Below are positions 16,836 to 26,750 of a stretch of 64,000 nucleotides of DNA, in pieces. A model generated the notes under the pieces. The model was given only the letters and a program-made list of their open reading frames with translations. It did no database searches and had not been told where the DNA came from. A program made the translations under genes and the position numbers. How positions within the stretch are numbered: the first letter of the stretch is position 1; the number at the start of each line of letters is the position of its first letter. Source of the DNA: Stenotrophomonas sp. 169 (GTDB lineage: Bacteria; Pseudomonadota; Gammaproteobacteria; Xanthomonadales; Xanthomonadaceae); the NCBI RefSeq assembly GCF_014621775.1, contig NZ_CP061204.1, positions 1,074,501-1,138,500 on the forward strand, in the 5' to 3' direction.

Positions 16836-19800
16836 ATGACCCCCGCCACCCGCCACCCCAGCATCTACCTCCTCCCCATCTTCATCCTCTCCGGCTTCGC
16901 CGGCCTGATCTACCAGTCCATCTGGAGTCAGTACCTCGGCCTGTTCCTCGGCCACTCGTCCCACGCCCAGTCCCTCGTCCTCATGCTCTTCATGGGCGGC
17001 ATGGCCCTGGGCGCATGGTGGGCCAGCCGGCGCAGCACTGCTTGGCGTTACCCGCTGCTGGCCTACGCCGCCATCGAGCTGCTGATCGGCATCCTTGGCC
17101 TCGTATTCGATTGGACGTTCCAGGGCATCACCGGGCTGGCATACACGTATCTGTTGCCGGGGCTGCAAGGGCAGGGCGCCACCGCCTTGCGTTGGCTGCT
17201 GGCGACGATACTGGTATTGCCCCAATGCATCCTGCTCGGCGCAACGTTCCCTTTGATGAGCGCGGGCTACCTGCGTGCGCAGCCGCAGGCGCAGGGCGAA
17301 GTGCTGGCGGGGCTTTATTTCGCCAACAGCATCGGCGCGGCGTGTGGCGCACTGGCATCCACGTATCTCCTGCTGCCTGCGTTGGGCTTGCCGGGTGCGG
17401 TGATGGTGGCAGGGGCGCTGAATATCGTCGTGGCCGCGCTGATCTATCCACTGGCGCGGGGCGGACTAGGTCACGCAGTCAACGCGAAGGCCGAGAACCC
17501 GGCATCACCCCCGCGATCCGGCGAAGCAAGCGGGCACTCCACGCTCCGGGTCATGCCGGTGCTGGCCGTGCTCAGCATCGCGCTGCTGACCGGAGCTACC
17601 TCGTTCGTCTACGAAATAACCTGGGTGCGCATGCTGTCGCTCGCTTTGGGCACCACCTTGCACTCGTTCGAGCTGATGCTTGCCGCGTTCATCGCCGGCA
17701 TCGCCTTCGGTGGGCTGTGGTTGCGCCACCGGGCCGACCGCATGGTTTCTCCCCTACGCGTGGCGGGCTGGGTGCAGGTGCTGATGGGCCTTGCCGCGTT
17801 GGCGTCGATGTTCGTCTATGCGCAGGCCTTCGAGTGGGTCGGCTGGCTGATGCGGGTGATCGTGCGCAGTGCGGAAGGCTACGGTCTGTACAGCGTGGCC
17901 AGTGCGGTAATCGCGGTGGCGGTGATGTTCCCGGCGGCGTTCTTCGCAGGCATGACATTGCCACTGCTGACGCTGGCGCTGCTGCGCGAGGGACGCGGTG
18001 AAAAGGTGATCGGGCAGGTGTATGCGTTCAATACGCTGGGTGCGATCGTCGGTGTGCTGGCCGCCGTGCATGTCCTGATGCCGATGCTGGGGTTGAAGTA
18101 CGCACTGCTGGTCGCGGCGGTGGCAGACATAGCTTTGGGTGTGTGGCTGTTGTGGCCCATCGCGAGCCGCGAAAAGGCGACCCGTCGCACAGGCTCCCGG
18201 ACGGGCGCGTTCACTGCGGTCGCGTTGGGCCTTGCCGGCGTCGTCGCTGCTGTCAGTCTGGTGCGCTTCGATCCGCTGGTGCTCAGTTCGTCGGTGTATC
18301 GCCACGGGGGTGCACGCCTGCATGACAGCGCGAAGATGCTGTTCTTCAAGGATGGCCAGACCGCCACTGTGTCTGTATTCGAGACCGATCGCGGCGCCGG
18401 TCCGGTGCGTTCGATTGCCACCAATGGCAAGGTGGATGCCGGCATGACGGTCACCCTGGACCAGGAGCCCAGTGGCGATGAGTCCACGATGGTGTTGCTG
18501 GGGGCATTGCCTTTGGCGCTGGGCCATGGCGTTGATCGGGTGGGGGTGATCGGCTTTGGATCCGGCCTTACCACGCACACGCTGCTCGGCGATCCGCGCG
18601 TGGCGCGTGTGGACACGGTGGAGATCGAGCCGGCGATGGTGGAGGGCGCGCGCCTGTTCGGTGATCGTGTGTCGCGCGCCTATACCGATCCACGCTCGCA
18701 TATCGTCATCGATGATGCCAAGGCGCACTTCGCGGGCAGTGGGCAGCGGTACGACCTGATCATTTCCGAGCCGTCCAATCCGTGGGTGGGCGGCACGGCG
18801 TCGTTGTTCAGCGATGAGTTTTATGCATTCGTCCCACGCCAGCTCAACGAGGGTGGGCTGTTCGTGCAGTGGCTGCAGTTGTACGAGATCACGCCGGAGC
18901 TGGTGTCGTCCGTACTGGATGGGCTGGTGGATCATTTCAGCGATGTTCGTGCGTATCTGGCCAACGATTCAGACCTGATCATCGTCGCGACGCCGAAAGG
19001 CCGTCTGCCGGAGCTCAACGCGGAAATCTTCGACCAGCCGGCGCTGCGTGCGGAGCTGGCGCGCGTGGGCGTACATGGGCTGGATGACCTGCGCGACACC
19101 TTCGCCATGGGAGATGCTGCGCTGCGTGCGTATCCGGCTTTGTATCCGTCGCCGCGTCATTCCGATTACCACCCGATTCTAACCTTGCGCGCGCCAGTGG
19201 CCCGCTTCCAGCAGGGGTATGTCGGCGACGTGGAATCGATCATGACCGCACCCTGGCCGCTGACGCGCGACTGGGGTGGGGCAGAGCCGCGACTGCCCCG
19301 CGCCGATGGCAGCCAGTTGAATCTGCAGGTATTGCAGCGTCGCACCACCGCGCAGCTGTTGTCCCAGCGCCTGCAGCATGGCGCGGACCTGCCTGGCGGC
19401 GGCGACCATGCGTTGGCGGACGCGCTGCGCACATTGGGCGCTCGCTGCGAGCTGGAGATTACGCCGCTGGAGACCGCCGGGCTGGTCTTCTTCCTGGCGG
19501 GGGAGACGGTGCCGTTCCTTGCACCCGAAGAACGCGAAGCGCTGTGGGTGAGGCCGACGTGGCGGCCTTGCCCGTTGCGCGATCCGACGGTGATTGATGC
19601 GCTGGCCCTGGTGTCGGCTGCCGCGTCTGATGACCACGCACAGGTGCTGGCGACAGGGCAGCGGTTGCTGGAAGGGCGGCATAGCGCGGGGCTGCTGGCA
19701 GATGCGCGATCAGGGTATTACCTGTTCGGCGCGCTGCAGCACGCTGCGTGGGCGAGCGGTGACACGCGATTGGCGCGGGCGCTGTCGGATCGCTATTGGG

Positions 19801-19883
19801 ATGCGCTGGGGCCGGATGCACGAGCCAGTGGCCGGCTGCGGCTGCTGACCTACATGGCTGCGTTGGGGAAACAGGACCGGTAG
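16836..19883 (+). CDS. Fused MFS-like membrane protein / spermidine-synthase-like methyltransferase-fold protein
   Basis: A 1015-aa protein. Residues 1-445 form two sets of membrane helices (FILSGFAGLIYQSIW and LLTGATSFVYEITWVRML are the typical openings). Residues about 490-740 form a polyamine aminopropyltransferase-like domain with nucleotide loop VIGFGSG (571-577), VEIEP (595-599) and ISEPSNPWVGG (643-653). About 250 further C-terminal residues are unrecognised and may be helical repeats. Known members are poorly characterised. Here it sits between pilA and pilB, suggesting but not proving a role in pilus or envelope modification. Its TAG stop is part of the GTAG of the first downstream REP element. 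Confidence 0.85.
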   Translation: MTPATRHPSIYLLPIFILSGFAGLIYQSIWSQYLGLFLGHSSHAQSLVLMLFMGGMALGAWWASRRSTAWRYPLLAYAAIELLIGILGLVFDWTFQGITGLAYTYLLPGLQGQGATALRWLLATILVLPQCILLGATFPLMSAGYLRAQPQAQGEVLAGLYFANSIGAACGALASTYLLLPALGLPGAVMVAGALNIVVAALIYPLARGGLGHAVNAKAENPASPPRSGEASGHSTLRVMPVLAVLSIALLTGATSFVYEITWVRMLSLALGTTLHSFELMLAAFIAGIAFGGLWLRHRADRMVSPLRVAGWVQVLMGLAALASMFVYAQAFEWVGWLMRVIVRSAEGYGLYSVASAVIAVAVMFPAAFFAGMTLPLLTLALLREGRGEKVIGQVYAFNTLGAIVGVLAAVHVLMPMLGLKYALLVAAVADIALGVWLLWPIASREKATRRTGSRTGAFTAVALGLAGVVAAVSLVRFDPLVLSSSVYRHGGARLHDSAKMLFFKDGQTATVSVFETDRGAGPVRSIATNGKVDAGMTVTLDQEPSGDESTMVLLGALPLALGHGVDRVGVIGFGSGLTTHTLLGDPRVARVDTVEIEPAMVEGARLFGDRVSRAYTDPRSHIVIDDAKAHFAGSGQRYDLIISEPSNPWVGGTASLFSDEFYAFVPRQLNEGGLFVQWLQLYEITPELVSSVLDGLVDHFSDVRAYLANDSDLIIVATPKGRLPELNAEIFDQPALRAELARVGVHGLDDLRDTFAMGDAALRAYPALYPSPRHSDYHPILTLRAPVARFQQGYVGDVESIMTAPWPLTRDWGGAEPRLPRADGSQLNLQVLQRRTTAQLLSQRLQHGADLPGGGDHALADALRTLGARCELEITPLETAGLVFFLAGETVPFLAPEEREALWVRPTWRPCPLRDPTVIDALALVSAAASDDHAQVLATGQRLLEGRHSAGLLADARSGYYLFGALQHAAWASGDTRLARALSDRYWDALGPDARASGRLRLLTYMAALGKQDR

Positions 19884-20416
19884 GCCCGAGCCGTGCTCGG
19901 CGGATTCTGTCCGGCATTGTGGTGTCTGACACAGGCCGCGCTTCGCGCTCGCCGACCATGGGTCGGCGCTACCGGGTGATCGGCAATCGGGTAGCGCCGA
20001 GCCGTGCTCGGCGGGTTCTGTCCGGGAGTGGGGTGTCTGACGCAGGCCGCGCTTTGCGCTCGCCGACCATGGGTCGGCGCTACCGGGTGATCGGCAATCC
20101 GGTAGCGCCGAGCCGTGCTCGGCGGGTTCTGTCTGGGATTGTGGTGCCTGACACAGGCCGCGCTTTGCGCTCGCCGACCGTGGGTCGGCGCTACCGGGTG
20201 ATCGGCAATCCGGTAGCGCCGAGCCGTGCTCGGCGGGTTCTGTCTGGGATTGTGGTGCCTGACACAGGCCGCGCTTTGCGCTCGCCGACCGTGGGTCGGC
20301 GCTACCGGGTGATCGGCAATCCGGTAGCGCCGAGCCGTGCTCGGCGGATTCTGTACGGCATTGTGGTGCCTGACGCAGGCCGCGCGTTGCGTTCGCCGAC
20401 CAGGGGTCGGCGCTAC
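19880..20416. repeat. Tandem array of a 111-bp REP-pair unit (about 4.8 copies)
   Basis: GTAG-type elements begin at 19880, 19991, 20102, 20213 and 20324, a constant spacing of 111 nt. Each unit holds a GTAGCGCCGAGCCGTGCTCG element, a spacer beginning TTCTGT, and an inverted CGCCGACC..GGTCGGCGCTAC element. Copies differ by only a few bases. The last copy is shortened to 93 nt. The array fills most of the 685-nt gap before pilB. The period is a multiple of three, so open frames with 37-residue repeats appear across it, but they are not genes. Confidence 0.95.
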
Positions 20417-20568
20417 CGACAGGTCGAGGCGGTGATCCGCTGGGGCAGTGCAGGGCAACGTGGCCGACTCAGGTAAGATGTAAGGGCTGCAGGGGGAGCC
20501 GGCAGCGGACCAACAATGCAGGGCCATGTGGGGCGGGATGCGCCGGGTGGTCTGGAGTGAGGAGCCGC

Positions 20569-22293
20569 ATGAACGCAGTTGCCACCGCTAACCTCGTCGG
20601 TATCACCGGCATCGCGCGCCGTCTGGTGCAGGACGGTGCGTTGGATGAAGCCGGCGCCCGCGATGCGATGGCCAAGGCGACCGCTGCGCGGTTGCCGCTG
20701 CCGCAATGGTTCGCCCAGAACAAGGTCGTCACCGCCTCGCAGCTCGCCGCGGCCAACGCGCTCGAGTTCGGCATGCCGCTGTTCGATGTCAGCGTGTTCG
20801 ACGCCAATCAGAGCGCGATCAGCCTGGTCAGCGAGGAACTGCTGCGCAAGCATCACGTGTTGCCGCTGTTCAAGCGGGGCGGCAAGCTGTACGTGGGCAC
20901 CAGCAACCCCACCCATTCGCTGGACGAGATCAAGTTCCACACCAACCTGGTGGTGGAGTCGATCCTGGTCGATGACGACCAGATCCGCCGGGCGCTGGAG
21001 CAGTGGCAGACCAGCCACGATTCGATGACCTCGTCCATGGGCGACGACGACGAGGGCATGGCGAACCTCGAGATCGGCACCGACGACGACATGGCGGCCA
21101 GCGACTCGGGCATCGACGCCAAGGGTGATGACACCCCGGTAGTGAAGTTCGTCAACAAGGTGCTGGTGGATGCAATCCGCAAGGGCGCGTCGGATATCCA
21201 TTTCGAGCCCTACGAAGATGACTATCGCGTGCGCCTGCGCATCGATGGCCTGCTGAAGATGGTGGCGCGTGCGCCGGTCAAGTTGAACCAGCGCATCGCG
21301 GCGCGCCTGAAAGTCATGGCGCAGCTGGATATCGCCGAAAAGCGCGTGCCGCAGGATGGGCGCATCAAGCTCAACCTGAGCAAGACCAAGCAGATCGACT
21401 TCCGCGTCAGCACCCTGCCCACGCTGTTCGGTGAAAAGGTGGTGCTGCGTATCCTGGACGGCAGTGCGGCCAAGCTGGGCATCGACAAGCTGGGCTATGA
21501 GGCCGATCAGCAGAAACTGTTCCTGGACGCCATCCACAAGCCGTACGGCATGGTGCTGGTGACGGGACCGACCGGCTCGGGCAAGACCGTGTCGCTGTAC
21601 ACCGCGCTGGGCATCCTGAATGATGAAACGCGCAATATCTCCACGGCCGAAGATCCGGTGGAAATCCGCCTGCCCGGCGTGAACCAGGTGCAGCAGAACA
21701 ACAAGCGCGGCATGACGTTTGCCGCCGCGCTGCGTTCGTTCCTGCGCCAGGATCCGGACATCATCATGGTCGGCGAAATCCGCGACCTGGAAACGGCCGA
21801 GATTGCGATCAAGGCGGCGCAGACCGGTCACATGGTGCTGTCCACGCTGCATACCAATGACGCGCCGCAGACCATCGCACGCCTGATGAACATGGGCATC
21901 GCGCCGTACAACATCACCAGTTCGGTCACGCTGGTGATCGCCCAGCGCCTGGCGCGTCGCCTGTGCAACAACTGCAAGCGCCGCACCGACCTGCCGGCGC
22001 ATGCCTTGCTGGCCGAGGGCTTTACCCAGGCCCAGCTGGATGCGGGCATCGAACTGTATGAAGCGGTCGGCTGTGATGAGTGCACGGAAGGCTACAAGGG
22101 CCGTACCGGCCTGTATCAGGTGATGCCGATGACCGATGAGATCTCGACGATCATCCTGGCTGGCGGCAACGCGCTGCAGATTGCCGATGCCGCCCAGGCG
22201 ATCGGCGTGAATGACCTGCGCCAGTCCGCGTTGATCAAGGCTGGCAAGGGCGTGACCAGCCTGGCTGAGATCAACCGCGTGACCAAGGACTGA
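20569..22293 (+). CDS. pilB: Type IV pilus extension ATPase PilB
   Basis: A 574-aa cytoplasmic hexameric motor that powers pilin polymerisation at PilC. The N-terminal MshEN-like domain (about 10-150) is followed by the GspE core: Asp box (Glu361 region), Walker A GPTGSGKT (333-340), Walker B DIIMVGEIRD (397-406) and a His box with HTND. A zinc site is formed by CNNC (466-469) and CDEC further on. ATG 20569 is preceded by GAGGAG at good spacing. It is separated from pilA by the MFS fusion gene and the REP array. Confidence 0.96.
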   Translation: MNAVATANLVGITGIARRLVQDGALDEAGARDAMAKATAARLPLPQWFAQNKVVTASQLAAANALEFGMPLFDVSVFDANQSAISLVSEELLRKHHVLPLFKRGGKLYVGTSNPTHSLDEIKFHTNLVVESILVDDDQIRRALEQWQTSHDSMTSSMGDDDEGMANLEIGTDDDMAASDSGIDAKGDDTPVVKFVNKVLVDAIRKGASDIHFEPYEDDYRVRLRIDGLLKMVARAPVKLNQRIAARLKVMAQLDIAEKRVPQDGRIKLNLSKTKQIDFRVSTLPTLFGEKVVLRILDGSAAKLGIDKLGYEADQQKLFLDAIHKPYGMVLVTGPTGSGKTVSLYTALGILNDETRNISTAEDPVEIRLPGVNQVQQNNKRGMTFAAALRSFLRQDPDIIMVGEIRDLETAEIAIKAAQTGHMVLSTLHTNDAPQTIARLMNMGIAPYNITSSVTLVIAQRLARRLCNNCKRRTDLPAHALLAEGFTQAQLDAGIELYEAVGCDECTEGYKGRTGLYQVMPMTDEISTIILAGGNALQIADAAQAIGVNDLRQSALIKAGKGVTSLAEINRVTKD

Positions 22294-22296
22294 GGG

Positions 22297-22353
22297 TGCT
22301 GACGGCCGCTGGCCGTCATTCCTGGTGATGACGGCCAGCGGCCGTCATCACCG
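22297..22353. repeat. REP pair after pilB
   Basis: Two GACGGCC-palindromes in opposite sense (22300-22318 and 22327-22349) directly follow the pilB stop. No T-run is present. Confidence 0.8.
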
Positions 22354-22459
22354 GTCTCTGGCCTGAATCGCCTCGGCCATCACGACCGTGAATGATTTCA
22401 ACTGCAACTGTCATCGGGATCGTGTCTAATACGTCTCCCCACCGCGACACCCCACGCTC

Positions 22460-23167
22460 ATGTCCCTCCAATCCCATGGCCCCGCGCCGTGCGACGACGC
22501 TGACGGCCACCTCGTCACTGCCGGTCCGCTGACCCCGCCGCCGGACGTTGCCGGCACTGCGCTGGATGCCAAATCATTGCGTCATTCGTATGCCGAGGAC
22601 GTGCAGGGCATGGTGCTGGCCACGTTGGTGGCGTCGTTGGGTCTGGCCATCTTTGCCAAGGGCGGGCTGATGATCGGTGGCATGGCCGGGCTCGCCTTCC
22701 TGATCCACTACGCCGCCGGCTGGAACTTCGGGCTGGTGTTCGTGCTGGTCAATCTGCCGTTCTACTGGGTGGGCGTGCGCCGCATGGGCTGGGAGTTCAC
22801 CCTGAAGACCTTCGCGGCCGTCACCGCCTGCGGCATCCTGACCGACCTGCTACCGCGCTGGGCCGATTTCGCGCACATCGCGCCGTTGTATTCGGCAGTG
22901 GTGGGCGGTGCGCTGGCTGGGCTGGGCATCCTGTTTTTCATCCGTCACCGGGCCAGCCTGGGCGGCATCGGCATCCTGGCGGTCTACCTGCAGCGTACCC
23001 GCGGCTGGAGCGCTGGCAAGGTGCAGATGAGCTTCGATGCCATGCTGATGCTGGTGTCGTTCTCTGTGCTGGCGCCGATCCAGGTCATGTATTCGGCGAT
23101 CGGCGCGGTAGTGCTCAGCTTGGTGCTGATGTTCAACCATCGCCCCGGTAGGTACATGGGCGTCTGA
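22460..23167 (+). CDS. YitT-family membrane protein
   Basis: A 235-aa inner-membrane protein with about five to six hydrophobic segments after a 50-residue soluble lead. The blocks FAKGGLMIGGMAGLAFLIHY, VLVNLPFYWVGVRRMGWEF and FIRHRASLGGIGILAVYLQ fit the YitT/DUF161 family, whose transport or regulatory role is not established. The cytosolic C-terminal domain of longer YitT proteins (about 280 aa) is absent. Its final codons lie in a 72-bp sequence that is repeated just downstream. It is convergent with tag. Confidence 0.8.
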   Translation: MSLQSHGPAPCDDADGHLVTAGPLTPPPDVAGTALDAKSLRHSYAEDVQGMVLATLVASLGLAIFAKGGLMIGGMAGLAFLIHYAAGWNFGLVFVLVNLPFYWVGVRRMGWEFTLKTFAAVTACGILTDLLPRWADFAHIAPLYSAVVGGALAGLGILFFIRHRASLGGIGILAVYLQRTRGWSAGKVQMSFDAMLMLVSFSVLAPIQVMYSAIGAVVLSLVLMFNHRPGRYMGV

Positions 23168-23302
23168 TCGGCCGCTGCGCTCGCCGAGCATGGCTCGGCG
23201 CTACCGGGCGCAGGCGTTACCGCCGGGGCCGGTACATGGGCGTCTGATCGGCCGTTGCGCTCGCCGAGCATGGCTCGGCGCTACCGGGCGCAGGCGTTAC
23301 CG
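23151..23302. repeat. Two 72-bp direct repeats (period 80) carrying a REP element
   Basis: 23151-23222 and 23231-23302 are identical except for one C/T difference. Each carries the last YitT codons, an inverted GCGCCGAGC..GGCTCGGCG element ending in CTAC (23182-23204 and 23262-23284) and a tail that contains the tag stop codon in the second copy. A recent tandem duplication is the simplest explanation. Confidence 0.92.
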
Positions 23303-23833
23303 GGACGCCCACGCGGGTTTCAATTCGAGTATCCGCGCCTGCACCGGGCAGTCATCGGCGTGGGCGCCTTTCAGGTAGCCCAGGCTCATCAGGAACTCGC
23401 CGGTGATCTCGCCGCCGGTGAAGCGGAACGTCTTCTTGAACAGCTTCACCCACTCGGCTTTGTCCAGCGGGTGATGCGCATCCAGCCACCCGACGAAGCT
23501 GCCGTGGCGCTCACGCAGCCCTTGGATCACCTGCGCATTGTGGATCGCCGCGGCCACCTTCAAGCGGTTGCGGATGATGCCCGCGTCACCGAGCAGGCGG
23601 TCGATGTCCGGCTGTTCGTAGGCCGCCACCACATCCACATCGAACCCGTCATAGGCGCGGCGGAATCCTTCGCGCTTCTTCAGGATGGTTTCCCAGCTCA
23701 GCCCAGCCTGGTTGATTTCCAGCACCAGCCGCTCGAACAGTTCGCGTTCTTCGCGCTGCGGAAAGCCATATTCGTGGTCATGGTAATGGCCATGTACGGG
23801 ATGGCCGGGGGCGATGAGGCAATAGCCGCTCAT
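23297..23833 (-). CDS. tag: DNA-3-methyladenine glycosylase I
   Basis: A 178-aa base-excision enzyme that removes 3-methyladenine from alkylated DNA. Conserved parts are YHDHEYGFPQREERELFERL, LEINQAGLSWETILKKREGF and GDAGIIRNRLKVAAAIHNA. The zinc ligands of the family fit Cys5, a His in the HGHYHDHEYG stretch and the C-terminal HADDC. Start ATG 23833 overlaps the stop of the DUF4153 gene by 4 nt, so it is translationally coupled. Its TAA lies inside the second copy of the direct repeat. Confidence 0.9.
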   Translation of the reverse strand: MSGYCLIAPGHPVHGHYHDHEYGFPQREERELFERLVLEINQAGLSWETILKKREGFRRAYDGFDVDVVAAYEQPDIDRLLGDAGIIRNRLKVAAAIHNAQVIQGLRERHGSFVGWLDAHHPLDKAEWVKLFKKTFRFTGGEITGEFLMSLGYLKGAHADDCPVQARILELKPAWASR

Positions 23834-25626
23834 GGCGTCTGCTCCGGTTCTTCGGAAAGATTATCGATGCTGACCGGCGTCCGGCCATCGACCGCCAGAC
23901 CGGGCCAGCGCGGCGCCTGTGGAACCAGCTTGCCCTCGCGAACGGCGGCATGCAGCTGTGCACTGCCATCGCGGGTATCACCGGAACCAAATGCATAACT
24001 GCCTGCGGTCCACCAGCCCTGGCGGCCCAGTGCGTGCAACTGGCAATACGCGCCCAGCTGATGCGGCAAGGCACACAGCAGCACGTCCTGTCGGCCGTCG
24101 TTGTCGAAGTCAGCGCTTACGATCACGCAGGGTTTTTCGCCGTCCAAGCAGTCAGCGGCTTCCAGCTTTCGTGCCAGCAGCGCCTGCCACCAGCTGTCCG
24201 GCGGGGATGCTGATCCGCTGGCAAGCGGCAGGCGCTTGCGCAGCACGGTGACATCCCGAATGCCCGCGTCGATGGCCGGCTCGCCTGTGCCCCACTGCCC
24301 GGTGCGGGCCAGCACCTGGGTGACCACGCTGCTCGCACGTGCGTCGGCAACAAATGCAGGCTCCTGCTGCAGGTCACGCAGGGCCTGCACGCCGCGGCGG
24401 CCGACCTCGAAGCGCAGCATCATCGCATCGGCGATGCTGATGCCATCGGGGTTGGCCAGCAGACGCGCGCGCTGGCTGGCGACGGTGATGCGGGCCGGGT
24501 CCAGCAGGGGCGAGCTCGACAGCAGGGCTGCGCCGAGCACCACCCAGCACATGACCCGGTTGACCGGCTCCAGCCCCTGCAGCCAGCGCCCGCGCCGATG
24601 CACCGCCGCCCAGCCGTAACCCAGCGCGTAACCGATCACCACCACAGCGATCAACACGGCCCAGAAGCGGTCCAGCGTCCAGCCGTACTGGGTGATGCGC
24701 AGGCACGTGGCATACAGCGCCAGCGCGGCGAGCACCGGCAGCGCGAGCAGGCTGGCTTCCACCAGACGCCGCAGCCATGCAGGGTAGGGCGGTGTGTCGC
24801 TGTCATGCTGGTAGACGGCGTTGACGAAGGTCACCAGCAGCAGTGTCAGGGTGATCAGCAGGAAGGCGGCCGAGCGGGTGTTCCACAACGCGTCCAGGCC
24901 GGTGAAGGGCAGGCTGACGGTGAAGATCACCGTTATGAAAGACAAGAGTGGCAGCAACCCGCGGCATACGGCGAACAGCACCTGACGGGTGATCTGGATC
25001 GCGCGCTGCTGGGTGCGGCCAATCAGTACGCCGAAGCCGGCCAGCGTGCCGGTGGCCAAGGCGATGAAGGCGTCCTGGCCGAACAGCTCCTTGAAGAAGG
25101 TGATGTTCAACAGACCGAACAGCGCTGCCCACAACCACAGCAGCAACCAGGTGAGCAGGGTGAACAACGCGGCCAAGGCCAGCGTCAGACCGTTCTGCCA
25201 CGCGCGTTCGAACAGCGCGTCATAGCTGGCGCGCCAGTGCCCGTGCTGCAACCGATACTGCCACCACGGCAGGCTGATGAACGTGGCAATGGCCATCGCC
25301 AGCGAGAACGGCAGGCGCAAGGGTTCGCTGCGCAGCCCGGTCTCGCCCTGCAGGTTCCAGCCGATCCAGCTGGACAGCCCCAGCACCACCACCGACGCCA
25401 CTGCGGCGTGCAGCCACAGTCGGCGGTCACGCAGGTCCACGGCGGTCAGCGCGATGGCGGTGGGCACGGTCAGCACCCACGCATACCAGCGGTAGCGCGA
25501 GCCGATATCCTGCAGCGGCCAACTGCCGGCCAGTTCCTGCGCCACGTACAGCATCAGCCCCTGCAACAGCGCAATGAGCACGATGGCACTGCGGGTGGAC
25601 GGGGGCAGTGGGGGGCTGGTGGGCAT
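23830..25626 (-). CDS. DUF4153 domain-containing membrane protein
   Basis: A 598-aa protein with about ten to twelve membrane segments in residues 1-395 and a soluble C-terminal third. [20 protein letters not shown] and [20 protein letters not shown] are typical of DUF4153. The tail has [18 protein letters not shown], an FG-GAP-like calcium loop (DFDNDGRQD), as well as several cysteines. No function is established. It is upstream of and overlapping tag. The calcium-loop tail suggests that domain is outside the cytoplasm. Confidence 0.8.
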   Translation of the reverse strand: MPTSPPLPPSTRSAIVLIALLQGLMLYVAQELAGSWPLQDIGSRYRWYAWVLTVPTAIALTAVDLRDRRLWLHAAVASVVVLGLSSWIGWNLQGETGLRSEPLRLPFSLAMAIATFISLPWWQYRLQHGHWRASYDALFERAWQNGLTLALAALFTLLTWLLLWLWAALFGLLNITFFKELFGQDAFIALATGTLAGFGVLIGRTQQRAIQITRQVLFAVCRGLLPLLSFITVIFTVSLPFTGLDALWNTRSAAFLLITLTLLLVTFVNAVYQHDSDTPPYPAWLRRLVEASLLALPVLAALALYATCLRITQYGWTLDRFWAVLIAVVVIGYALGYGWAAVHRRGRWLQGLEPVNRVMCWVVLGAALLSSSPLLDPARITVASQRARLLANPDGISIADAMMLRFEVGRRGVQALRDLQQEPAFVADARASSVVTQVLARTGQWGTGEPAIDAGIRDVTVLRKRLPLASGSASPPDSWWQALLARKLEAADCLDGEKPCVIVSADFDNDGRQDVLLCALPHQLGAYCQLHALGRQGWWTAGSYAFGSGDTRDGSAQLHAAVREGKLVPQAPRWPGLAVDGRTPVSIDNLSEEPEQTP

Positions 25627-25707
25627 CGCGGTCTCACAAGCTGCGGCGTGGCCGCCATCCTACCGTCTCACGCACCCACACACGGCCCAGCAGGTAGAAT
25701 GTGGCCC

Positions 25708-26274
25708 ATGCCTGAGATCTCCACATCCCTCGCCCATCATCTGCTCGTCGCGCTGCCCTCGCTGGCAGAGGCGCCCTTTGCCCGTAGCGTCGCGCTGATC
25801 TGCCAGCACGATGAAAACGGCACCATGGGCGTGCTGGTGAACCAGCCCACCGACTACACCATTGGTGAGGTGCTGGCCCAGATGGACATCACCACCGACG
25901 ACGAGGCGCTGCGCGTGCGCGTGGTGCTCAACGGCGGCCCGGTACACCCCGAACGCGGCTTCGTCATCCATGACGACGCACGTGCGTGGGAGTCCAGCCT
26001 GCCCGTGGGCGATGGCCTGTTCCTGACCACCTCGCGCGACATCCTGGAAGCGATGGCACGCGGCGATGGCCCGGCCAATGCTTTGGTCACCCTCGGCTGT
26101 GCGGGGTGGGGCGAAGGGCAGCTGGAAGGCGAACTGGCGGACAACAGCTGGCTCACCGTGCCGGCCGACGCCGACCTGCTGTTCCGCACCCCGCTGGACG
26201 AGCGCTGGCAGGGCGCGGCCTCGCGCATCGGCGTGGACATGTTCCGGATGACCGATTACAGCGGCCATGTCTGA
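25708..26274 (+). CDS. yqgE: YqgE/AlgH family protein
   Basis: A 188-aa conserved cytoplasmic protein. [54 protein letters not shown] and [16 protein letters not shown] are hallmark segments. In P. aeruginosa it is AlgH, affecting alginate; the biochemical role is unknown. ATG 25708 fits the family N-terminus. An ATG nine bases earlier lies closer to AGGTAG and is possible. ruvX overlaps its end by 8 nt, then pyrB: the conserved yqgE-ruvX-pyrB order, here without pyrR. Confidence 0.92.
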   Translation: MPEISTSLAHHLLVALPSLAEAPFARSVALICQHDENGTMGVLVNQPTDYTIGEVLAQMDITTDDEALRVRVVLNGGPVHPERGFVIHDDARAWESSLPVGDGLFLTTSRDILEAMARGDGPANALVTLGCAGWGEGQLEGELADNSWLTVPADADLLFRTPLDERWQGAASRIGVDMFRMTDYSGHV

Positions 26275-26734
26275 GCCGGCCGCCATCCCCCGCGATGGCA
26301 CGGTGCTGGGCTTTGACGTCGGCTCGCGCCGCATCGGCGTAGCCATCGGCAGTGCGTTCGCTGCGCATGCGCGCGCGGTGGCCGTGGTGGATGTACACGG
26401 CAGCGGACCGGACTGGGCGGCGGTGGAACGATTGATCAAAGAATGGTCGCCCAACGGCCTGGTGGTGGGTGATCCGCTCACTCTGGACGGCAAGGACCAA
26501 CCCAACCGCAAGCGTGCGCAGGGCTTCGCCCGCCAGTTGCGGGAACGTTTCAAACTGCCGGTGGTGATGATCGACGAGCGCTCCAGTTCGGTCGAAGCCG
26601 CGCGCCGCTTTGCGGTTGAGCGCAGCGAAGGGCGCAAGCGTCGCCGTGATGCCGCCGCGCTGGACGCGGTGGCCGCTGCCGTGATCATCGACCGTTGGTT
26701 GTCCAGCCCGGATGACGCCATTCCTGTTTCCTGA
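26267..26734 (+). CDS. ruvX: RuvX/YqgF, RNase H-fold nuclease
   Basis: A 155-aa protein with the RuvC-like fold: [14 protein letters not shown] (first Asp), [12 protein letters not shown] (Glu/Asp strand), [11 protein letters not shown] and [14 protein letters not shown] (last acidic residue). Family members act in 16S rRNA 5' maturation and have been proposed as Holliday-junction resolvases. The ATG overlaps yqgE by 8 nt and the gene ends 16 nt before the pyrB start chosen here. Confidence 0.93.
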   Translation: MSEPAAIPRDGTVLGFDVGSRRIGVAIGSAFAAHARAVAVVDVHGSGPDWAAVERLIKEWSPNGLVVGDPLTLDGKDQPNRKRAQGFARQLRERFKLPVVMIDERSSSVEAARRFAVERSEGRKRRRDAAALDAVAAAVIIDRWLSSPDDAIPVS

Positions 26735-26750
26735 CCTGCCGACCCTGCCC

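Noticed and set aside
19880..20416. Possible CRISPR array
   Set aside because: Spacing is regular but the spacers are also repeated, units are 111 bp and no cas gene is present.
19796..20476. Open frame with five near-identical 37-residue repeats
   Set aside because: It is the 111-bp REP array read in a frame that stays open because 111 is a multiple of three. It begins inside the preceding gene and has no ribosome site.
24598..25700. Long rightward frame antisense to the DUF4153 gene, joined in frame to yqgE
   Set aside because: Gln/Gly/Arg-rich low-complexity text typical of a GC-rich shadow frame; only the yqgE part is real.
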